Below are positions 33,635 to 44,374 of a DNA stretch of 64,000 nt, in pieces (positions within the stretch are counted from its first letter, which is position 1; each line of letters starts with the position of its first letter). The position numbers and the translations under genes were made by a program. Origin of the DNA: Agromyces humatus (lineage in GTDB: Bacteria; Actinomycetota; Actinomycetes; Actinomycetales; Microbacteriaceae); the NCBI RefSeq assembly GCF_021228295.1, contig NZ_JAJQPD010000008.1, forward strand, positions 62,001 through 126,000, written 5' to 3'. The notes below the pieces were generated by a model, which ran no database searches, was not told the origin of the DNA, and saw only the letters and a list, made by a program, of their open reading frames with translations.

Positions 33635-34705
33635 CTAGAAGTCGTAGTCGTCGATGTTTTCGGCGTTGAACACGGTCGGCGGGCCGACGATGACGATGCC
33701 GCCCTCGCCGATCTCGCGCTCACCGAGGTCGCCGGCCTCGAAGGTCTCGCCGACTTCGCCGGTGAGGTCGCCGTCAGCGAGCGCCTTGCCGGCGAACGCC
33801 GCCACGTAGCCGAGCTGGGCCGGGTCCCACAGGGCGAACTCGGTGACGGTGCCGTCCTTCACGAACGGGCGCATCTCGTTCGGCAGGCCGAGGCCGGTGA
33901 GGGCGACCTGGCCCTTGTACTCCGACGTCGAGAGGTAGCGCGCCGTCGCGGCGATGCCGACCGTCGTGGGCGAGATGATGCCCTTCAGGTTCGGGTACGC
34001 CTGCATCAGGCCCTGCGCCTCCTGGAACGACTTCGTGTCGTCGTCGTCGCCGTAGACCTTCGCGACGAGTTCGATATCGGCGTAGTCGGGGTTCGACGCG
34101 AGCTCCTCCTCCATGAACTTGATCCACTCGTTCTGGTTGGTGGCGTTCGCGGTCGCCGAGAGGATCGCGATCTCGCCGGCTCCGCCGATCTGCTCGGAGA
34201 TGAGTTCGACCTGGATGAGCGCGACCTCCTTCGCCACGACCTGGCTGATGAACACGTCGCGGCAGTCAGGGTTCGTGTCGGAGTCGAAGGCGACGATCTT
34301 GGCGCCGCCGGTGCGCGCCTCCTCGAGGGCCGAGCAGACCGCGTCGGGGTCGTTCGCGGCGATGACGATGACGTTCGTGCCCGCCTGGGTCTCGGCGTTG
34401 ATGAACGAGACCTGGCTCGACGCGCTCGCGTCGAGCGGGCCGACGACCGCGCTGGAGGCGAATCCGGCCGCTTCAGCGCCCTCTTCGCCGCCGCCGAGCA
34501 CGACGTCGGTGTACGGGTTGTTGAGCTGCTTCGGGATGAACGTGATCGTCTGGTCGCCTTCGGTGCCCGAACCGCCGCCGGACTCGGAACCGCCGCCGGC
34601 GGCGCAGCCCGTCGCGATGAGGGCGATGGTCGCCGCGGTTGCGGCGATGGTCGCGATCCGCCGGGTGCGTGTGCCCCGGCCGGTGCGCGTGCGGAACAAC
34701 TCCAT
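33635..34705 (-). CDS. rhaS: Rhamnose ABC transporter substrate-binding lipoprotein
   Basis: The 356-residue protein has a basic, hydrophobic signal peptide ending in the lipobox I-A-T-G-C (near residue 34), a Gly/Ser linker and a periplasmic-binding-protein-like fold. The pattern I-P-K-Q-L-N-N-P-Y-T-D, I-S-P-T-T-V-G-I-A-A-T-A-R and A-L-W-D-P-A-Q-L-G-Y is typical of RhaS, which captures L-rhamnose for the importer. ATG 34705 has GGAAGGA about eight bases upstream. It lies downstream of the two permease genes. Confidence 0.92.
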   Translation of the reverse strand: MELFRTRTGRGTRTRRIATIAATAATIALIATGCAAGGGSESGGGSGTEGDQTITFIPKQLNNPYTDVVLGGGEEGAEAAGFASSAVVGPLDASASSQVSFINAETQAGTNVIVIAANDPDAVCSALEEARTGGAKIVAFDSDTNPDCRDVFISQVVAKEVALIQVELISEQIGGAGEIAILSATANATNQNEWIKFMEEELASNPDYADIELVAKVYGDDDDTKSFQEAQGLMQAYPNLKGIISPTTVGIAATARYLSTSEYKGQVALTGLGLPNEMRPFVKDGTVTEFALWDPAQLGYVAAFAGKALADGDLTGEVGETFEAGDLGEREIGEGGIVIVGPPTVFNAENIDDYDF

Positions 34706-34734
34706 TGTCTTTTCCTTCCTTCGTGCGCCAGGTG

Positions 34735-35847
34735 CTAGGCGCTGACCGACCCCGAGGGCTGGGCCTGGGGGAGTTCGCGGCGCACACGACGATCGTGGCG
34801 TCGGCGTTTCACGGCATCGAGGATGCTCGGTGCGACGACCGAGGCGATCAACAGCGTGCCGGTGACGATGATGAGCACGACATCGGAGACGCGTCCGAGT
34901 CGCAGGGCGTAGTTGATCGTGCCGATGAGGAGGACGCCGGCGACGACGCCCGGGATCGAGCCCTTGCCGCCGAAGATCGACACCCCGCCCAGGAGCACGG
35001 CCGCGATCACCGCGAGTTCGAGTCCGCTCGCGTTGTCGGAACGCGCACTCGAGTAGCGAAGCGTCCAGTAGATGCCGGCGAGGGCCGACACGCCCCCGGA
35101 GGCGACGTAGAGCCAGAACTTGGATCGAGCCACGTGGATGCCCACGAACCTCGCCGCCTCGGTGCTGAAGCCGAGCGCGTACAGGCCCCGCCCGAACGGG
35201 GTGAAGTGCAGGATCACGCCGAAGGCGACGACGATGATCAGCACGCCGATCATGACGGTGGGGATGCCGGTCGCGCCGATCTTCGAGGTGAAGAAGGCCG
35301 TGAGCTCCGGCGGGAAGTTCGCGACGGCGTTGTCTCCGATGACGACGAGCGCGAGCCCGCGGAACAGCGCCAGCGTGCCGATCGTCACGGCGAGCGATGG
35401 GAGCCCGACGACGGCGACGAGGAAGCCGTTGAACGCGCCGGCGAGCACGCCGACCACGAGCCCGAGGGCGAGCACCACGCCGATGTCCCACCCGGCCTGC
35501 CACAGCACACCCATGAGCGCGCTGGTGAGGCCCGCGATGGAGGCGACCGACAGGTCGATCTCGCCCGTGATGATGATGAGGGTCATCGGCATCGCGATGA
35601 GCAGCACCGGGATCACGTCGAGCAGCAGGAATCCGACCGTGACGGGCGAGGCGAAGCGGGGGATCGAGATCATCGCGATGACGATCGTCGCGATGAGCAG
35701 GTAGATCATGATCGCGTCGCGCCCGAGCAGGATGCGTGCCCAGCCGGTTCGGCCGCGAGGCTCGTCGCGCAGCGTCTTCGTCGTGTCGGCCGAGACCGCC
35801 GATGTCGCCGTGGGTTCCACCATCTCGGTGTGCTTGGTGTCAGACAT
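34735..35847 (-). CDS. rhaQ: Rhamnose ABC transporter permease (second)
   Basis: The 370-residue integral membrane protein is of the RbsC-like permease family with about 10 helices. It shows the family segments I-T-G-E-I-D-L-S-V-A-S and G-G-V-S-I-F-G-G-K-G-S near the ATPase-contact region. The start at 35847 overlaps the previous permease by eight bases. It should form a heterodimer with the other permease. Confidence 0.91.
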   Translation of the reverse strand: MSDTKHTEMVEPTATSAVSADTTKTLRDEPRGRTGWARILLGRDAIMIYLLIATIVIAMISIPRFASPVTVGFLLLDVIPVLLIAMPMTLIIITGEIDLSVASIAGLTSALMGVLWQAGWDIGVVLALGLVVGVLAGAFNGFLVAVVGLPSLAVTIGTLALFRGLALVVIGDNAVANFPPELTAFFTSKIGATGIPTVMIGVLIIVVAFGVILHFTPFGRGLYALGFSTEAARFVGIHVARSKFWLYVASGGVSALAGIYWTLRYSSARSDNASGLELAVIAAVLLGGVSIFGGKGSIPGVVAGVLLIGTINYALRLGRVSDVVLIIVTGTLLIASVVAPSILDAVKRRRHDRRVRRELPQAQPSGSVSA

Positions 35848-36898
35848 CCCGGGCCTCGCTGAGTCGGAGTCGACGAGCCGTGCGGATGCTCGCGACGCGG
35901 TCGATGATGATCGCGGCGAGGATGAGCACGCCCACGATCGCCTGCTGCCAGAACTTGTCGACCCGCAGCGCGGTGAGCGCGCTCGTGATGGTCGTGAGGA
36001 GGAGGGCGCCGATCGCCGCGCCGACCACCGAGCCGCTGCCGCCGAAGATCGCGACGCCGCCCACGACGGCCGCGGCGACCACGTCGAGTTCGAGTCCCGT
36101 TCCGGTCGTCGCGCCGACGGAGTTGAAGCGTGACGCGTAGAGCACACCCGCGAGGCCCGCGAGCACGCCGTTCACCGCGAAGGCGATGAAGACCCGGCGC
36201 CCGACGGGGATTCCGAAGAGCTTCGCGGCATCGGGATCCGACCCGATCGCATAGAGGTCGCGACCCGACCGCGTGCCTGCCATCACGATCGCGACGACGA
36301 CGACGACGAGGACCGCGAGCAGCGTGATCAACGGGAACCCGAGGATCGTGTCGACCGACAGCGCGCCGAACGCGTCGGGACGGTCGTCGGCGAAGTACTG
36401 CGTGCCACCGGCCCAAGCGTTGTTGAGACCACGGTAGATGTAGAGCGTACCGAGCGTGATGACGAGCGCCGGCACGCGGGCGAGGGTCACGAGGAGGCCG
36501 TTGATCGCCCCGAGGATCGCGCCGAAGGCGAGCCCGATCGCGAAGACCGCGATGATCGGGATGCCGGGCACGTTCGCGAAGAGCGAGCCGGTGCCGAACG
36601 CGACGAGGCCGAGGATCGATCCCACCGACAGGTCGACATTGCGCGTGATGATCACGAGTGCCTGGCCGACGCCGAGGATGATCATGATCGTCGCGTTGAG
36701 CAGCAGGTCCTTCGTGCCCTGCGGCGACAGGAAGAGCGGGTTCGCGGCGTACGTGACGAGCACGAGCACGATGAGCGCGAGCGCGACCGGGAACTCGCGC
36801 AGGCGCAGCACCCCGGCGAGGCGTGAGCCGCCCGGCCTCGACTTCGTGGGCGGGGGAGTCGGCGCCGGGGTGGGCGTCGACGTGACGGTGTCGGTCAT
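35840..36898 (-). CDS. rhaP: Rhamnose ABC transporter permease (first)
   Basis: The 352-residue permease has a proline/threonine-rich N-terminal tail and about 10 helices. Family motifs are [12 protein letters not shown] and [11 protein letters not shown]. Its ATG overlaps the rhaT stop by four bases and its end overlaps rhaQ by eight. Confidence 0.91.
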   Translation of the reverse strand: MTDTVTSTPTPAPTPPPTKSRPGGSRLAGVLRLREFPVALALIVLVLVTYAANPLFLSPQGTKDLLLNATIMIILGVGQALVIITRNVDLSVGSILGLVAFGTGSLFANVPGIPIIAVFAIGLAFGAILGAINGLLVTLARVPALVITLGTLYIYRGLNNAWAGGTQYFADDRPDAFGALSVDTILGFPLITLLAVLVVVVVAIVMAGTRSGRDLYAIGSDPDAAKLFGIPVGRRVFIAFAVNGVLAGLAGVLYASRFNSVGATTGTGLELDVVAAAVVGGVAIFGGSGSVVGAAIGALLLTTITSALTALRVDKFWQQAIVGVLILAAIIIDRVASIRTARRLRLSEARDV

Positions 36899-38430
36899 TC
36901 GGTGTGCTCCCGGGTGGCGGTCGCCGCGTGCATCACGGCTTCGGGGGTGGCATCCGCTCGATCGAGGCGGGCGGTGATACGGCCTTCGTGCATGACGAGG
37001 ACCCGGTCGGCCATGCCGAGCACCTCGGGAAGCTCCGACGAGATCATGAGGATCGCGATGCCGCGCCCCGCGAGGTCGGAGAGGAGTCGGTGCACTTCGG
37101 CCTTGGTTCCGACGTCGATGCCGCGCGTCGGCTCGTCGACGATCAGGAGCTTCGGCTCGGTGGCGAGCCACTTGGCCAGCACGACCTTCTGCTGGTTGCC
37201 GCCCGAGAGCGTCGAGACCGCGTACTCCTGCGAACCGGTCTTCACCTGGAGGCGCTTCGTCCACTCCACCGCGGCCGCGCGTTCGCGACCGCCGTTGATG
37301 AGGCCGAACCGGGCCAGCGAGTTCCGCAGGGTGAGCGTCGCGTTGCGGGCGACCGAGAGGTCCATCACGAGCCCCTGCTTGCGCCGATCCTCTGGGACGA
37401 AGCCGATGCCCGCGTCGATGGCGGCCTGCGGATCGCGCGGCCGCAGGGCGCGGCCGAGCAGTTCGACGCTCCCGCTGTCGTAGCCGTCGATGCCGAACAC
37501 TGCTCGGGCTACCTCGGTGCGGCCGGCGCCGACGAGCCCGGCGAGCGCGACGATCTCGCCCGAGCGCACGTCGAAGTCGATGTCGCTGAACACGCCCGCG
37601 CTCGAGAGCCCGGAGACGGTGAGCACGCGGTCGCCGATCTCGGCCTCGACCTTGGGGAAGAGTTGGTCGATGTCTCGGCCGACCATCTCGCGCACGATGA
37701 CCGGAGTCGTGACGGAGGCGGTGTCGTGGGTGCCGATGTAGCGACCGTCGCGCATGACGGTGATGCGGTCGGTGAGCGCGAAGATCTCGTCGAAGCGGTG
37801 CGAGATGAACAGGATGCCCGCTCCGCGATCGCGCAGGCCGCGGGCGACGGCGAAGAGACGGTCGACCTCGACACCCGAGAGCGCCGCGGTCGGCTCGTCC
37901 ATCACGAGCACCTTGGCCTCGAGTGAGATCGCCTTCGCGATCTCGATGATCTGCTGGTCGGCGATCGAGAGACCCTCGGCGATGCGGTCGGGATCGATCG
38001 GCACGCCGAGTCGCTCGAACAGCGCGCGGGCTTCGGCGCGCATGCGCGTGCGGCTGATGAGACGGGAACGCCCCTTCGGCTGCCGGCCGATGAAGATGTT
38101 CTCGGCGACGGTGAGATCGGGGAACAGCGTCGGCTCCTGGTAGATGACCGAGATGCCCGCGGCCTTGCTGTCGGCGACCGTGCGGAAGGCGACCGGCTGC
38201 CCGTCGACCGTGAACTCACCGGCGTCGGGGTGGTAGAGACCCGCGAGGATCTTCACGAGCGTCGACTTGCCGGCACCGTTCTCGCCCACGAGGGCGTGGA
38301 TCTCGCCGGAACGGAGTTCGATCGTGCCGTCGGCCAGGGCGACCACGGGACCGAACGTCTTCGCAGCGTGGCGCAGGGCGAGCACTGCCGGTGGTGGCGT
38401 GGCGACGTCAGTGGTCGGTTCTTGCGACAT
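36895..38430 (-). CDS. rhaT: Rhamnose ABC transporter ATP-binding protein (two ATPase domains)
   Basis: The 511-residue protein contains two ABC domains, as in RbsA-type importers. The first has Walker [10 protein letters not shown] (about 48-56) and Walker B V-L-V-M-D-E-P-T. The second has the degenerate G-L-V-G-A-G-R-T-E loop usual for RbsA-type proteins, the signature L-S-G-G-N-Q-Q-K and [15 protein letters not shown] 38430 has GGAGGTG 10 bases upstream. It is the first gene of the rhamnose operon, behind the operator-flanked promoter. Confidence 0.94.
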   Translation of the reverse strand: MSQEPTTDVATPPPAVLALRHAAKTFGPVVALADGTIELRSGEIHALVGENGAGKSTLVKILAGLYHPDAGEFTVDGQPVAFRTVADSKAAGISVIYQEPTLFPDLTVAENIFIGRQPKGRSRLISRTRMRAEARALFERLGVPIDPDRIAEGLSIADQQIIEIAKAISLEAKVLVMDEPTAALSGVEVDRLFAVARGLRDRGAGILFISHRFDEIFALTDRITVMRDGRYIGTHDTASVTTPVIVREMVGRDIDQLFPKVEAEIGDRVLTVSGLSSAGVFSDIDFDVRSGEIVALAGLVGAGRTEVARAVFGIDGYDSGSVELLGRALRPRDPQAAIDAGIGFVPEDRRKQGLVMDLSVARNATLTLRNSLARFGLINGGRERAAAVEWTKRLQVKTGSQEYAVSTLSGGNQQKVVLAKWLATEPKLLIVDEPTRGIDVGTKAEVHRLLSDLAGRGIAILMISSELPEVLGMADRVLVMHEGRITARLDRADATPEAVMHAATATREHTE

Positions 38431-38458
38431 CGGTAGCACGCACCTCCGCGTTGAGGAA

Positions 38459-38470
38459 TGAATCGTTTCA
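38459..38470. promoter_or_regulatory. LacI-type operator 1 of the rhamnose operon
   Basis: TGAATCGTTTCA is a near-perfect palindrome around a central CG, the LacI-family pattern. It lies just past the predicted transcription start and would block elongation. Confidence 0.75.
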
Positions 38471-38479
38471 GCAATCCCG

Positions 38480-38508
38480 ATGTTAGGGCTATCCATCGGT
38501 GACGTCAA
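38480..38508 (-). promoter_or_regulatory. Rhamnose operon promoter
   Basis: On the minus strand TTGACG (38508-38503) is followed after exactly 17 bases by TAACAT (38485-38480). Transcription should begin near 38473, between the promoter and operator 1. Confidence 0.7.
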
Positions 38509-38528
38509 CTTCTTCCGAGTCTCGTTAT

Positions 38529-38540
38529 TGATTCGATTCA
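38529..38540. promoter_or_regulatory. LacI-type operator 2 upstream of the rhamnose promoter
   Basis: TGATTCGATTCA has the same TGA-N6-TCA frame around CG. Its centre is 70 bp from that of operator 1 and it is upstream of the -35 box, so a repressor tetramer could loop the DNA. It also overlaps the presumed promoter of the divergent LacI gene. Confidence 0.7.
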
Positions 38541-38631
38541 TTTCGGTGCTCGATGCGCAATACTGTGTGGACGAGCCAGCGCGCGACTCACTACCGGCAC
38601 GAGTTGGCGACGATCGTCCGAGGGGGGCCGA

Positions 38632-39666
38632 ATGGCGGTGAGTGTGCGCGATGTCGCGGCTGCGGCATCGGTGTCGGTCGGCACGGTCTCGAACGTGCTC
38701 AACCGGCCCGACAAGGTGTCGCCGGCCACGGTCGAGCGTGTGCACGCCGCGATCCAAGAGCTCGGCTTCGTTCGCAACGACGCCGCTCGCCAGCTGCGCG
38801 CCGGGCGCAGCCGCTCGATCGGACTCGTCGTGCTCGACGTTCGCAACCCGTTCTTCACCGACGTCGCACGGGGTGCCGAAGACCGTGCCGCCGAAGACGG
38901 AATGACGATCCTGCTCGGCAACAGCGACGAGAACGCCGATCGCGAGGGTTCGTACCTCGACCTGTTCGAGGAGCAGCGCGTGCGCGGCGTGCTCATCACG
39001 CCGCTCACCGACGACCTTCCGCGACTCGAGCGGCTGCAGGGTCGCGGCACGCCCGTCGTGCTCGTCGACCGTGAGGCCGCAGACCGGCGCTTCTCGTCAG
39101 TCGCCGTCGACGATGTCGTGGGCGGCGAACTCGCCGTGCGGCATCTCGCCGAGGTCGGCCGGCGCCGCATCGCCTTCGTCGGCGGACCGATGGCGATCCG
39201 CCAGGTGACCGATCGCCTCGAAGGCGCCCGGCGCGCGGTCGCGGCGACACCGGGCATGACGATCGAGGTCGTCGAGACCGAGTCCCTCACCGTGCTCGCG
39301 GGACGGGCCGCCGGTGCCGGCATCCGCGAGCGCGTGGCATCCGACCGGCCCGACGCGATCTTCGCCGCCAACGACCTGCTCGCCATGGGCGTGCTGCAGG
39401 CGCTCATGATGCAGGGAACGGTGCGCGTGCCAGAAGACATCGCGCTCATCGGGTACGACGACATCGACTTCGCGTCGGCGGCGGTGGTGCCGTTGTCGTC
39501 CATCCGGCAACCGGCGGCGCTCATCGGCTACACGGCGGTCGACCTGCTGCTGAAGGAGGCAGGCGAGGCAGAAGATGGCGGGCGTGAGCGCGAACGCGTG
39601 ATCTTCCAGCCCGAGCTCGTCGTGCGGGGTTCGACGGTCGCGGATTCCGCGTCATCACCGCCGTAG
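38632..39666 (+). CDS. LacI family repressor of the rhamnose operon
   Basis: The 344-residue regulator has an N-terminal LacI helix-turn-helix with hinge ([24 protein letters not shown], residues 3-26) and a periplasmic-binding-protein-like sensor domain with D-V-R-N-P-F-F-T-D and I-G-Y-D-D-I-D-F-A. It is divergent from rhaT across two matching operators, so it very likely represses the rhamnose operon until rhamnose or an intermediate binds. The ATG at 38632 follows a GGGGGG site. Confidence 0.9.
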   Translation: MAVSVRDVAAAASVSVGTVSNVLNRPDKVSPATVERVHAAIQELGFVRNDAARQLRAGRSRSIGLVVLDVRNPFFTDVARGAEDRAAEDGMTILLGNSDENADREGSYLDLFEEQRVRGVLITPLTDDLPRLERLQGRGTPVVLVDREAADRRFSSVAVDDVVGGELAVRHLAEVGRRRIAFVGGPMAIRQVTDRLEGARRAVAATPGMTIEVVETESLTVLAGRAAGAGIRERVASDRPDAIFAANDLLAMGVLQALMMQGTVRVPEDIALIGYDDIDFASAAVVPLSSIRQPAALIGYTAVDLLLKEAGEAEDGGRERERVIFQPELVVRGSTVADSASSPP

Positions 39667-39691
39667 CGCGCAGCGCACACGCGACAGTGCG

Positions 39692-40738
39692 CTACGTGCG
39701 CGCCGGTGTCGATTCTCGCAGCACGACCTCGGTCGCCACGGCGCGGGCAGCGGCATCCGAATTGCCGAGTGCCAGGCGAAGCGCGCGGCGGCCGAGCGCT
39801 TCGAGCGGTACGCGCACGGTCGTGAGCGGCGGGGTGACGTCGCGCGCGGTCGGGATGTCGTCGAAGCCGGCGACGGCGACGTCGGCGCCCGGGGTGAGCC
39901 CGGCGTCACGGATCGCCGAGAGCGCACCGACGGCCATGATGTCGCTGGCGGCGAAGACGAGCTCGATCCCGTCGAGTCCGCGCGAGAGCAACCGCCGCAT
40001 GCCGTCGTAGCCGCCGTCGCGGGTGAACGCCGTGCGAACGACGTCGTCGTCTCGCAGCGAGCCACCGCCGGCCTCGAGGCCGGCGCGGAAGCCGTCGAGG
40101 CGGTCGACCTCGGCGAGCAGCCCCTCGCTGCCGGTGAGCACACCGAACCTCCGGTAGCCGATGCCGGTCAACGCGCGCGCGAGCGCGACGGCGCCCCCCG
40201 CGTTGTCGACGAGCACGGTCCGCAGACCGAGTTCGTTGCGGCCGATGAGCACGACCACGCCGCCCGCGCGCTCGTAGGCCCGCAGCTCGTGACCGAGTGC
40301 GCTCTCGGCCGAATCGGCCGTCGGTCGTGATCCGGCCAGGATCATGACGCGCGGGCGCTGCCCCCGGAGCGCGCGAACGAATTCGAGCTCGCGCTCGGCG
40401 TCGCGGTCGGTCGCCGTCATCGTGACGATGAGCCGAGCGGCGTCCGCCTCGGCGACGACGCCCGCCGCGATCGACGAGAAGTAGGGGTCGGCGATATCGG
40501 CGACGAGCAGCGCCACCGTGGTCGTCGTTCCTCTGGCCATGGCCTGGGCCGGGACGTTGGGGGAGTAGTCGAGCCGCGCCGCCGCCTGGAGCACGCGCTC
40601 GCGGAACTCGTCGTTGACCTTGCGGGTGCTGCCGTTGATCGAGCGAGACGCGGTGGCCAATGAGACGCCCGCCTCGCGCGCGACGTCGTGCAGGGTCGCG
40701 GGTCGGCTGGGCCGAGTGTCAATGCCGCCGTCGGTCAT
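39692..40738 (-). CDS. LacI family transcriptional regulator
   Basis: The 348-residue protein has a LacI HTH (T-L-H-D-V-A-R-E-A-G-V-S-L-A-T-A-S-R-S-I-N-G at about 14-35) and a sensor domain with D-I-A-D-P-Y-F-S-S-I and V-A-G-F-D-D-I-P-T-A. It is divergent from the glycerate kinase gene, with a LacI-like operator between them, so it is probably its regulator. It is convergent with the rhamnose repressor, only 25 bp apart. The start is the ATG at 40738; the frame upstream is a shadow of the kinase gene's antisense strand. Confidence 0.88.
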   Translation of the reverse strand: MTDGGIDTRPSRPATLHDVAREAGVSLATASRSINGSTRKVNDEFRERVLQAAARLDYSPNVPAQAMARGTTTTVALLVADIADPYFSSIAAGVVAEADAARLIVTMTATDRDAERELEFVRALRGQRPRVMILAGSRPTADSAESALGHELRAYERAGGVVVLIGRNELGLRTVLVDNAGGAVALARALTGIGYRRFGVLTGSEGLLAEVDRLDGFRAGLEAGGGSLRDDDVVRTAFTRDGGYDGMRRLLSRGLDGIELVFAASDIMAVGALSAIRDAGLTPGADVAVAGFDDIPTARDVTPPLTTVRVPLEALGRRALRLALGNSDAAARAVATEVVLRESTPART

Positions 40739-40854
40739 CGGTCCTCCTGCGCGTCGGCGCGGGCGCCTCGACTCGGCGGGGCAGCGCAGGTCGGATGTCG
40801 CGGGCGGGCCGTTGGGCGTCGTGTCGGTGGTGCTGGTAGGAATGATACAACTCA

Positions 40855-40868
40855 GGCAGCGCTTTCCC
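40855..40868. promoter_or_regulatory. Putative LacI operator before the glycerate kinase
   Basis: GGCAGCGCTTTCCC contains the palindromic core AGCGCT, close to the common actinobacterial LacI site with a central CGCT. It lies 28 bp before the kinase start. The left half is imperfect. Confidence 0.45.
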
Positions 40869-40895
40869 ACAGGTCGAGAACAAGGTGGAACCACG

Positions 40896-42002
40896 GTGAC
40901 TCGTCGCGTCGTCGTCGCACCCGACTCGTTCAAGGGCGCCGTCTCAGCTGCCGATGCCGCGGCGGCGATCGCGCGGGGCTGGTCGAGCGTCGCCCCGAGC
41001 GACCAACTCGTGCTCCGTCCGATGGCCGACGGCGGCGAGGGCACCGTTGACGCGCTCGAGGCGGCGCACCCCAGTGCCCTGCGCATCCCCGTCACGGTAC
41101 AGGGTCCCGACGGCCGGCCGGTCGCGACCTCGTGGCTGTGGCTGCCCGATGGCAGCGCCGTCGTCGAACTCGCGATGACGAGCGGCATCACGCTGCTCGA
41201 CGCGCCGCGCCCGCTCGACGCACACACCCTGGGCTTCGGCCAGGCGATCGCCGCGGCGCTCGACGCCGGGGCCTCGCGGCTGGTGCTCGCGATCGGCGGA
41301 AGTTCGTCGACCGACGGCGGCGTGGGGGCGCTCGCCGCGCTCGGCGGCCGGTTCGCCGACGCCTCGGGGCGACCGATCCGACTCGGCAACCGCGGCCTCG
41401 GCACCGTCGCGCGCATCGACCTGTCGGGGCTCCGGCCGTTGCCCGAGGGCGGGGCGACGATCCTCTCCGACGTGACGAACCCCCTGCTCGGACCCATGGG
41501 CGCCGCGGCGGTGTTCGGCCCGCAGAAGGGCGCCGACACCGACGGCGTCGACGTGCTCGAACAGAACCTCGCGCGCCTCGCCCGCCTCGTGCAGCGCTCG
41601 CCGCTCGGCTCGGTTGACCCGGCGACCCCGGGCGCGGGCGCAGCCGGCGGCACGGGCTTCGGACTGCTCGCGTGGGGTGCGACGATGGCCGGCGGCGCGA
41701 GCGCCGTCGCCGATGCGATGCGGCTCGACGAAGCACTCGAGGGGGCCGCGCTCGTCATCACGGGCGAGGGCCGGTTCGACGGCCAGTCCGCAGCCGGCAA
41801 GGCACCCACCGAGGTCGCCCGCCGGGCTGCGGCAGCGGGGGTTCCGGTCGCCCTCGTCGCAGGCGCGATCGTCGCCGAGACCGACCGCTTCGCGGCATCC
41901 GTCTCGCTCACCGACCTCGCCGGCGACGCCGCCGGCGCGATGACCGAACCGGTGCGATGGCTCGAACGCGCCAGTGCTGAACTCGCCCGTTCGATCGGCT
42001 GA
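40896..42002 (+). CDS. Glycerate kinase
   Basis: The 368-residue protein matches the GckA/GarK family: V-V-V-A-P-D-S-F-K-G at the start, D-G-G-E-G-T, I-G-G-S-S-S-T-D-G-G-V-G and G-A-A-G-G-T-G-F-G. It phosphorylates glycerate for entry to lower glycolysis. The start is the GTG at 40896 with AAGGTGG about eight bases upstream; longer starts read through the operator. Divergent from the LacI gene. Confidence 0.9.
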   Translation: MTRRVVVAPDSFKGAVSAADAAAAIARGWSSVAPSDQLVLRPMADGGEGTVDALEAAHPSALRIPVTVQGPDGRPVATSWLWLPDGSAVVELAMTSGITLLDAPRPLDAHTLGFGQAIAAALDAGASRLVLAIGGSSSTDGGVGALAALGGRFADASGRPIRLGNRGLGTVARIDLSGLRPLPEGGATILSDVTNPLLGPMGAAAVFGPQKGADTDGVDVLEQNLARLARLVQRSPLGSVDPATPGAGAAGGTGFGLLAWGATMAGGASAVADAMRLDEALEGAALVITGEGRFDGQSAAGKAPTEVARRAAAAGVPVALVAGAIVAETDRFAASVSLTDLAGDAAGAMTEPVRWLERASAELARSIG

Positions 42003-43469
<1,467 letters not shown>

Positions 43470-43481
43470 GGCGAACCCGCT

Positions 43482-44195
43482 TCACGGCTCGACGACGCGC
43501 TCGGTGATTCCGCGCGCGAGTTCGACGAGCCGGGTGCCGCTGTCGCGCGCTCGCTGGCGGATGAGGCCGAACGCCTCGTCGACGTCGATGCCGCGGGTCT
43601 GCGCCACGATCCCCTTCGCCTGCTCGATGAGCACCCGGCTGTCGAGCGCGTGCTGCAGCTGCGCGCGCACGACGTCGCCCTCGCGCACGGCGCGCTCGTG
43701 CAGGATGCTGATGGTCGCGACGTCGGCGAGCGCGCGGGCGACCAGCGCGTCGTCGTCGTTCAGGCGACCACGCGAGGTTCCGAACAGGTTGAGCGAACCG
43801 ATCGTCGAATCCCGCAATCGCATGGGGATCGCGTGCACCGATTCGTAGCCGGCGTCGGATGCCGCTTCCGCGAGCGTCGGCCACCGGTCGCCGATCTCGG
43901 TGCGATCGGCTGCCGAGACGACCGCGCCGGACGTGTAGGCGTCGATGCACGGCCCCGCACCGATCGACAGCTGCACCGCGCCGAGTCGCTCGCTGCGCGC
44001 ACTCGTCGCTGCTGCCACCGCGAGCGCTCCGCGCGGATCGGCGAGGATGATGCCGGCATCGGCCGCGTCGAGCAGGTCCCTGCATCGCTCGACGAGGGTG
44101 TGCAGGAGGTCGATCACGTCGTAGCCCTCGACCAGCGTGTCGGCGAGCGTCACGAACGTCTCCACGAGTCGACTCTCCCGGGTCGCGTCGTTCAT
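43482..44195 (-). CDS. GAF-ANTAR regulatory protein
   Basis: The 237-residue protein has a GAF domain (about 20-165; G-I-I-L-A-D, G-P-C-I-D-A-Y and the S-V-H-A-I-P-M-R-L strand) and a C-terminal ANTAR RNA-binding helix bundle (about 180-230; L-I-E-Q-A-K-G-I-V-A, A-F-G-L-I-R-Q-R-A-R). ANTAR proteins bind paired stem-loops to prevent termination. TACAAT at 44207-44202 is six bases before ATG 44195, so the message is probably leaderless. It is convergent with gdhA, with 12 bp between stops. Confidence 0.87.
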   Translation of the reverse strand: MNDATRESRLVETFVTLADTLVEGYDVIDLLHTLVERCRDLLDAADAGIILADPRGALAVAAATSARSERLGAVQLSIGAGPCIDAYTSGAVVSAADRTEIGDRWPTLAEAASDAGYESVHAIPMRLRDSTIGSLNLFGTSRGRLNDDDALVARALADVATISILHERAVREGDVVRAQLQHALDSRVLIEQAKGIVAQTRGIDVDEAFGLIRQRARDSGTRLVELARGITERVVEP

Positions 44196-44201
44196 GTGCT
44201 C

Positions 44202-44207
44202 ATTGTA
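44202..44207 (-). promoter_or_regulatory. -10 box of the GAF-ANTAR gene
   Basis: TACAAT lies six bases before the ATG on the minus strand. Confidence 0.55.
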
Positions 44208-44374
44208 AAAACGGGTCGCCGACAGCGCCAGCTTCGGGCACGCTGTGAACCGCGCGCGGAGTCTTGTCGGGCCGTTTCGGCGAGCGTAGCCTTGACGTAG
44301 GTAGCCCTGGACCTCGGTCACCTGAATCTGTTTCCGTCGCGTCGTCGCACGCGACCCAGACGAAGGAACCGAGG

